Assembly (NCBI GenBank): GCA_017453605.1 | Contig: JAFTEP010000048.1 | Location: 1 to 9,345 of the forward strand | Direction: 5' to 3' | From: Clostridia bacterium | GTDB lineage: Bacteria > Bacillota > Clostridia > Oscillospirales > SIG627 | DNA length: 9,345 nucleotides | In this document: one piece after another, positions 5,480-9,345 of the stretch | Position numbering within the stretch: position 1 is the stretch's first letter | How the letters are laid out: every line of letters starts with the position of its first letter | The notes under the pieces: model-generated | The model's database searches: none | What the model was told of the DNA's origin: nothing | What the model saw: only the letters and a program-made list of their open reading frames with translations | Program-made: the position numbers and the translations under genes

Positions 5480-8356
5480 ATGAAATGTCCGTTTTGCTCT
5501 AACGACATCCCCGACAACGTGAAGTTCTGCACCGAGTGCGGAGCTCCGCTCGGGAACGATCAGGAAGCGGCGGCTCAGGCTCAGAACGCCGCTCAGGACG
5601 CCGCGGCTCAGGCGCAGAACGCCGCTCAGGACGCCGCCGCTCAGGCTCAGGACGCGGCGGCTCAGGCGCAGGAAGCCGTCCAGGGTTACGCCGACCAGGC
5701 GCAGAACGCCGCGCAGGGTTACGCCGACCAGGCGCAGAACGCGGCTCAGGGCTACGCCGACCAGGCGCAGAACGCGGCTCAGGGCTACGCCGCGCAGGCT
5801 CAGGGCTACGCCGACCAGGCGCAGAACGCCGCCTATAACGCGGCGCCGCAGTATCAGCCCCAGCAGCCCGCCTATCAGCAGCCCCAGTATCAGCCTCAGC
5901 AGCCCGCCTATCAGCAGCCGCAGCCCCAGTATCAGCCCCAGCAGCCCGCTTATCAGCAGCCGCAGCCCCAGTATCAGCCCCAGCAGCCCGCTTATCAGCA
6001 GCCGCAGCAGCCGGTCAAGGCTAAGAAGAAATCGCACGTCGGTATGATCATCCTCGTCGTCGTTCTCCTCGCGCTGATCGGCGCCGGAGTGTGGGCGGCC
6101 ACCCACTGGGAAGAGACCAAGACCTTATTCACCAAGACCTTCAAATCCGACGAGGAATACCTCAAGCTCGCGGTCGACAAGACCGTCGACGAAGCCAAGG
6201 AAGAGGCGTCCGACGAGATCAGCACCGTCTATTCCGCCTCCCGCACGATGCTCGCCGCCGCCGCGGGCGACAAGGTGTCCGCCGGCAAGATCGACATCAA
6301 CAAGCATCTTGACAGCGCTCTCACCCTCACGCTCGGAAGCGCGCTTTCCGAACTCATCCCCGAGGGCTCCGGAGTGGATCTGGGCTGGTTCAGAGACGTC
6401 GGGCTCGACATCGCCGTCGACTCCAAGGGTCTTCTGACCTCCGGAAAAGCCACTCTCAAGCTCAACGGCGAAGCTCTCGCCGACGTCGACTTCTTCCTCG
6501 ACGCCGAGACCGGAACGCTCGGTCTGAACGTCCCTCTGATCAACTCCAAGGCCGTCCTCATCGACGTGAACGGGCTGAAAGAGAAGCTTTCCTCCGCCGC
6601 CGGATCCGGCGACGTCGCGGGCACGATCTCCTCCTCTTCCGATAAGATGACCGGCCTTGTCCTTCCCGAATACGAGGCCGTAAAGACGCTCATAGAGCGC
6701 TATAAGGACGTCGTCGTCGAAAACCTCGACAGCGTTTCCAAGGAAGACAAGACCGTCAAGGCGGGATCCCTCGAACAGAACTTCACCGTCATCACAGTGA
6801 AGATCACCGAGAAGACCGTCAAAAACGTCGTCACCGCCGTCCTCAGCAAAGCCAAGACCGACAAAGAGGTCAAGGAAGTCCTCCGCAGCGTCTTCGAATA
6901 CATGAAGACCCAGGAAGAGATGACCGCCGAGAGATACAAAGGCATCTACGGTGACTCATACCCCTATCAGTACAACTTCGATTTCGACGAGTGGTACGAC
7001 GGCCAGTTCGGAGGGAAGATCGACGAAGCCGTCGAAAAGATGAAGGACAAGGACTACAAGCTCGGGATCAACGATATCAAGCTCAGGCTCTACACCGACT
7101 CCAAGGCCGTCATCAAGGGCTTTGAAGTTGAGACCGAAAATCAGACTCTCAGCGCGATCCGGACCGAGAAGGGCGACAAATTCGCCTTCGAGATCAAGAC
7201 CTCGGAAGATTTCGCGGCAAATATGGGCGGGATCAGATTCGTCTGCGAGGGCGAAAAGAGCTCTTCCAAGCTGAATTTTGAGACCTCCCTCAAACAAAAG
7301 GACCGGATCTTCTTCGAGGCGTCCTTCGACGGCGCCTATTCCGGCGACAAGCTCACCGGAAAGGGCAGTCTCAAGGTCACCGAAAAAGAAGTCCTGACCG
7401 TCGAGCTGACCGACGCGAAGATCTCTCTCGAAGATAAGGTCGCTTCCGGCAAGATCAGGATCGGCGCCGGCAAGGATCTCGGCGAATTGTTTTTCAAAAA
7501 GCCGTCCGAAGTCGAATACACTCCGACCGCGTTCTCCGACACCGAAGCGTCCGCGTCCGGAACGAGCGTCATCGGGAGCATCCTCCCCTCTCTCTCGATC
7601 GAGCTCGATCTCGATATAAACGAGACCAAGAACGACTTCTCCGTCGCCGTCAACGTCGGCAAATCAAACCTTCTGACACTCTCCAACAAGGGCTCGCTCA
7701 AAACGGCGTCTGATCCTGCAAAATTTGAAGGAATGAGCGTCAACGACGAACAGCAGCTCAACAGCTGGCTCGGGACCGTGAACGGCAACCTGCTTTCCGA
7801 CGTCAAGGACTCCCTCACAAAGGCGGGCGTTCCCGAGGAATTGAGCGATTCGCTCATCAACTCCCTTTCGAGATCCATCGCCGGCGGCAGCACCGAAACG
7901 GTCGATGACGACTATGACTATGACTGGGACGACGACGACTATGACTACGACTGGGACGACGACGATGATCCGGACGCCGACGAAACCGAAGACGCCGACG
8001 AGACCTACGAATACGACTTTGACGACTACGACATCGACGACATCGATTTCAACGAATACTTCGAGTTCACGAACGCCGATTGGGAAAAGGTCCTCGAGCA
8101 GGTCGGCATAGCGGACTATCTTGTCCTCGACGAAGCCGGGAATTACGATCTCAACAAAGTCTTCAAGGATCCCGAGCTTTACCGTCAGTTCTTCGACAAC
8201 GTCGACTACAACCTGCTGTTCGAGAACTACGACGTCGACTGGGAGAGCACCTTCGAATTCTTCGACTACGACGTGAACGATTATCTCGACCCCGACGGAA
8301 AGCTCGACCTCAACAAAGTTTTCCGCGATCTTGAACTTCTGACCGTCGAACCCTGA
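5480..8356 (+). CDS. Zinc-ribbon, repeat-rich single-pass membrane protein with large acidic ectodomain (958 residues, unrecognised family)
   Basis: I do not recognise the family, but the layout is clear. Residues 3-20 form a Cys4 zinc ribbon (C3-x2-C6, C17-x2-C20). Residues ~30-119 are Ala/Gln-rich 11- and 7-residue repeats, likely helical. Residues 123-178 are a Pro/Gln/Tyr-rich tract with 12/14-residue periods, likely disordered. KAKKK (180-184) precedes one transmembrane helix, ~187-208. The positive-inside rule puts the N-terminus in the cytosol and ~750 residues outside. The ectodomain (~210-805) alternates short polar/hydrophobic strands (for example GKATLKLNGEALADVDFF), suggesting beta-rich folds. 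Residues 808-862 are extremely acidic with a perfect 9-residue repeat, and 865-958 hold a diverged 53-residue duplication. Zinc ribbon plus one span plus an ectodomain recalls Gram-positive TcaA/YvbJ-like envelope proteins, but this is a topology analogy only. It has a strong promoter and ribosome site, and the hairpin at 8372 follows. A role in envelope sensing or cation/polymer binding is conjecture. Confidence 0.9.
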   Translation: MKCPFCSNDIPDNVKFCTECGAPLGNDQEAAAQAQNAAQDAAAQAQNAAQDAAAQAQDAAAQAQEAVQGYADQAQNAAQGYADQAQNAAQGYADQAQNAAQGYAAQAQGYADQAQNAAYNAAPQYQPQQPAYQQPQYQPQQPAYQQPQPQYQPQQPAYQQPQPQYQPQQPAYQQPQQPVKAKKKSHVGMIILVVVLLALIGAGVWAATHWEETKTLFTKTFKSDEEYLKLAVDKTVDEAKEEASDEISTVYSASRTMLAAAAGDKVSAGKIDINKHLDSALTLTLGSALSELIPEGSGVDLGWFRDVGLDIAVDSKGLLTSGKATLKLNGEALADVDFFLDAETGTLGLNVPLINSKAVLIDVNGLKEKLSSAAGSGDVAGTISSSSDKMTGLVLPEYEAVKTLIERYKDVVVENLDSVSKEDKTVKAGSLEQNFTVITVKITEKTVKNVVTAVLSKAKTDKEVKEVLRSVFEYMKTQEEMTAERYKGIYGDSYPYQYNFDFDEWYDGQFGGKIDEAVEKMKDKDYKLGINDIKLRLYTDSKAVIKGFEVETENQTLSAIRTEKGDKFAFEIKTSEDFAANMGGIRFVCEGEKSSSKLNFETSLKQKDRIFFEASFDGAYSGDKLTGKGSLKVTEKEVLTVELTDAKISLEDKVASGKIRIGAGKDLGELFFKKPSEVEYTPTAFSDTEASASGTSVIGSILPSLSIELDLDINETKNDFSVAVNVGKSNLLTLSNKGSLKTASDPAKFEGMSVNDEQQLNSWLGTVNGNLLSDVKDSLTKAGVPEELSDSLINSLSRSIAGGSTETVDDDYDYDWDDDDYDYDWDDDDDPDADETEDADETYEYDFDDYDIDDIDFNEYFEFTNADWEKVLEQVGIADYLVLDEAGNYDLNKVFKDPELYRQFFDNVDYNLLFENYDVDWESTFEFFDYDVNDYLDPDGKLDLNKVFRDLELLTVEP
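5567..5836 (+). repeat. 33-nt (with 21-nt) in-frame repeats encoding Ala/Gln-rich helical units
   Basis: The core QAQ(N/D/E/G) recurs at residues 33, 44, 55, 62, 73, 84, 95, 106 and 113, a spacing of 11,11,7,11,11,11,11,7. The 33-base units at 5720-5752 and 5753-5785 are identical, so the array expanded recently or is kept uniform. The 7-residue units are exact deletions of four residues. Both lengths keep an alpha-helical face in register (hendecads and heptads), pointing to a long helix or coiled coil on the cytosolic side. Confidence 0.9.
5846..6013 (+). repeat. Pro/Gln/Tyr-rich repeat tract (36- and 42-nt units)
   Basis: Four copies of QYQPQQPAYQQP (residues 124-175) recur at 12, 14 and 14 residues; the longer units gain an extra Gln-Pro pair. 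The composition is almost only Gln, Pro, Tyr and Ala with no charge, typical of flexible or prion-like low-complexity linkers. The tract lies between the helical repeats and the basic stretch before the membrane helix. The DNA units are nearly identical, so length change by slippage would stay in frame. Confidence 0.9.
7910..7963 (+). repeat. 27-nt tandem repeat encoding DYDYDWDDD, within an acidic tract
   Basis: Two perfect copies at protein level (residues 811-819 and 820-828), differing at DNA level by a single synonymous TAT/TAC change. The surrounding region, residues 808-862, is mostly Asp/Glu with regularly placed Tyr, Trp and Phe. It lies on the predicted outer side of the membrane. 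Confidence 0.88.
8072..8353 (+). repeat. Diverged 53-residue tandem duplication at the C-terminus of the membrane protein
   Basis: Unit 1 (residues 865-917) and unit 2 (918-958, truncated) align at a constant offset of 53: DWE 867-869 with DWE 920-922, and DLNKVF 890-895 with DLNKVF 943-948, then D897/D950 and EL 899-900/952-953. Each has a short acidic turn before DLNKVF (LDEAGNY and LDPDGKL). The second, DPDGKLD, loosely resembles an EF-hand or dockerin calcium loop, but a full 12-residue loop is not present. Confidence 0.75.
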
Positions 8357-8371
8357 ACCGACAGCGCTTTT

Positions 8372-8409
8372 CGGGGGCTGTTTCATTTAAAAAAATGAAA
8401 CAGCCCCCG
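8372..8409 (+). terminator. Perfect 17-bp hairpin after the membrane protein gene (probable terminator or attenuator)
   Basis: Arms 8372-8388 and 8393-8409 pair perfectly around an AAAA loop; the outer half is GC-rich (CGGGGGCTG) and the inner half AT-rich. It starts 16 bases after the stop codon. The following bases, atcttaatagtatctttt, are T-rich but interrupted, so termination may be incomplete and some readthrough into the ABC genes is possible. The run of U inside the stem is not the usual free U-tail. Confidence 0.7.
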
Positions 8410-8449
8410 ATCTTAATAGTATCTTTTACTGCATCTTTAAGGAAAGCAA

Positions 8450-9130
8450 ATGAACGAAATCCGGATTCTCGGGCTCGAAAAAAGCTACGGCGCTAAAAAT
8501 GTGCTCAAAGGGCTTTCTCTCGAAGCCTCGGCGGGCGAACTCATAACGATCCTCGGCGCGAACGGAAGCGGCAAATCGACGCTTCTCTCGATCCTCGGCG
8601 GCACTCTGAAGGCCGACGCGGGCAGCTTTATGATAAACGGCGAAGATCTGTTCAAAAACAAAAAGCTTTTGAGCCGCACCGTGGGATACGTCCCTCAGCA
8701 CTCTCCGCTCATCGACGAGCTGAGCGCGAAGGACAACCTGCTTTTATGGTACTCAAAAGAAAAAATGGAACATTCCCTTTCCGAAGGCCTGCTGAAGCTC
8801 CTCGGGATAGGCGACTTTCTTAAGGTCAGGGCGTCGAAGCTCTCCGGCGGTATGAAAAAGCGCCTTTCCATCGGCTGCGCGCTCAGCGGAGATCCCCTGC
8901 TGCTTCTTCTCGACGAGCCCTCCGCCGCGCTCGATCTGCCCTCCAGACGCCAGCTCGACGGATATATCGACAGTCTTGTCGCTCTCGGGAAGACGGTCTT
9001 CTGCGTGACCCACGAGACCGACAGGCTCAAAGCGTCTACTCGCTGCCATATCCTCAAAAACGGCGTCCTGAGCCCGTTTTCGCCGGAGCTCGGAGACGAA
9101 AAACTGCTTTGGGAGCTCGAAAGCAAATGA
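8450..9130 (+). CDS. ABC transporter ATP-binding protein
   Basis: This 226-residue nucleotide-binding subunit has all the core motifs: Walker A GANGSGKST 36-44, Q-loop Gln83 in VPQHSP, signature LSGGM 131-135, Walker B LLLLLDEP 150-157, D-loop-region SAALD 158-162, and switch His188 in VTHE. Length and motif layout fit single-domain ATPases that pair with a separate membrane subunit, especially ABC-2-type exporters. The substrate is not predictable. ATG at 8450 has AAGGAA 7 bases upstream (8437-8442). The gene overlaps the next by four bases (ATGA), so the two are coupled. It lies 40 bases after the hairpin; a weak TAGTAT (8417-8422) could be a -10, but no good -35 is visible, so its transcription may depend on readthrough. 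The final ~40 residues are ordinary for the family. Confidence 0.95.
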   Translation: MNEIRILGLEKSYGAKNVLKGLSLEASAGELITILGANGSGKSTLLSILGGTLKADAGSFMINGEDLFKNKKLLSRTVGYVPQHSPLIDELSAKDNLLLWYSKEKMEHSLSEGLLKLLGIGDFLKVRASKLSGGMKKRLSIGCALSGDPLLLLLDEPSAALDLPSRRQLDGYIDSLVALGKTVFCVTHETDRLKASTRCHILKNGVLSPFSPELGDEKLLWELESK

Positions 9131-9345
9131 AGAGATATTTTGCCGCGCTCCTCAAACGCACCCTGCGTCTCGCGCTCCCGGCTCTTCTGGCGGGGATCGT
9201 AATGCTCGCCGCCGTCGGAGCCGTCGCCGCGGCCGCCGTGGGGATACTCTCTCAGGACAACGTGAAGCTCGTGACCGTCGGCATAACCGGAGACGTCGAC
9301 AACTCCTACGCGAAAATGGTCGTCTTCACGGTGCAGAACATCGAC
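9127..9345 (+). CDS. Probable ABC-2-type permease subunit, N-terminal part only
   Basis: Reading from ATG 9127 gives 73 open codons to the window end. The product starts MKRYFAALLKRTLRLALPAL, a basic amphipathic start, followed by one strongly hydrophobic helix (~16-41, rich in Ala, Leu, Val). Then comes a polar stretch beginning QDNVKLVTVGITGD. A first helix followed by an extracytoplasmic domain is the layout of many ABC-2-type exporter permeases, and the four-base overlap with the ATPase gene supports that pairing. A ribosome site GGGAG (9111-9115) lies inside the ATPase gene. A fused-permease or ABC-associated secreted protein remains possible until the rest is seen. Confidence 0.75.
   Translation, partial: MKRYFAALLKRTLRLALPALLAGIVMLAAVGAVAAAAVGILSQDNVKLVTVGITGDVDNSYAKMVVFTVQNID

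Noticed and set aside
5464..5482. Ribosome site aaggagatatacac resembles the T7 gene 10 leader used in expression vectors, hinting at vector sequence
   Set aside because: No T7 promoter, lac operator or tag sequence is nearby, and the upstream region is a natural-looking promoter; strong SD sites of this form occur by chance.
5567..6013. Repeat arrays considered as CRISPR or origin iterons
   Set aside because: Units are 33-42 nt, directly adjacent without spacers, stay in one reading frame and lie within a long coding sequence.
5459..6106. Minus-strand frame of 215 codons with Leu/Gly/Arg repeats
   Set aside because: It is the complement of the repeat region of the 958-residue protein; its regular pattern is produced by the 33- and 42-nt repeats on the plus strand.
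8281..8330. EF-hand or dockerin calcium loop at LDPDGKLDLNKVF
   Set aside because: Only part of the loop pattern is present and the paired copy (LDEAGNYDLNKVF) lacks the acidic ligand spacing; kept only as a weak resemblance.

Overview
The window is a piece of bacterial chromosome, roughly 55-60% GC by eye. It holds a four-gene minus-strand operon, a divergent promoter region, and a plus-strand block of three genes. The signals point to a Gram-positive (Bacillota, probably Clostridia-type) anaerobe or gut-type bacterium: sigma-A-like TTGAC(A/T)/TATAAT-type promoters, strong AGGAG ribosome sites, a zinc-ribbon protein with one membrane span, and a FeoA-FeoB fusion with the Firmicutes-style P-loop GNQNCGKT. 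The taxonomic call is an inference; there is no rRNA or other decisive marker in the window.

Minus-strand operon (5331 down to 1). A TTGACT-17-TATAAT promoter drives, in order, a FAD-dependent oxidoreductase of unknown substrate (3959-5263), cinA (2709-3959), a DUF1599-type protein made of two ungapped 106-residue repeats (2101-2694), and a FeoA-FeoB ferrous-iron transporter whose 3' end lies beyond base 1 (1-2070). Junctions are tight: a TAATG overlap, a 14-base gap and a 30-base gap. Co-transcription is therefore likely and would link a redox enzyme, NMN/pyridine-nucleotide salvage, a nucleotide-related protein and Fe(II) import.

Divergent intergenic region (5264-5479). It contains the minus promoter and, on the plus strand, an unusually strong-looking promoter: a T-tract, TTGACA, and an extended -10 TGaTATATT. 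An approximately 85-base leader follows, carrying a small palindrome and a strong AAGGAG site.

Plus-strand block (5480-9345). The centrepiece is a 958-residue protein of unrecognised family. In order it has an N-terminal Cys4 zinc ribbon, 11/7-residue Ala/Gln-rich helical repeats, a Pro/Gln/Tyr-rich repeat tract, one transmembrane helix (N-in by the positive-inside rule), a large putative extracytoplasmic beta-rich region, an Asp/Tyr/Trp acidic repeat tract and a duplicated C-terminal module. A perfect 17-bp hairpin follows it. After the hairpin come an ABC transporter ATPase and, overlapping it by four bases, the start of its probable membrane partner, which is cut by the window end.

No mobile elements, CRISPR arrays, tRNAs or rRNAs were seen. 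The most novel item is the 958-residue membrane protein. The most suggestive context is the oxidoreductase-cinA-DUF1599-feoAB operon.
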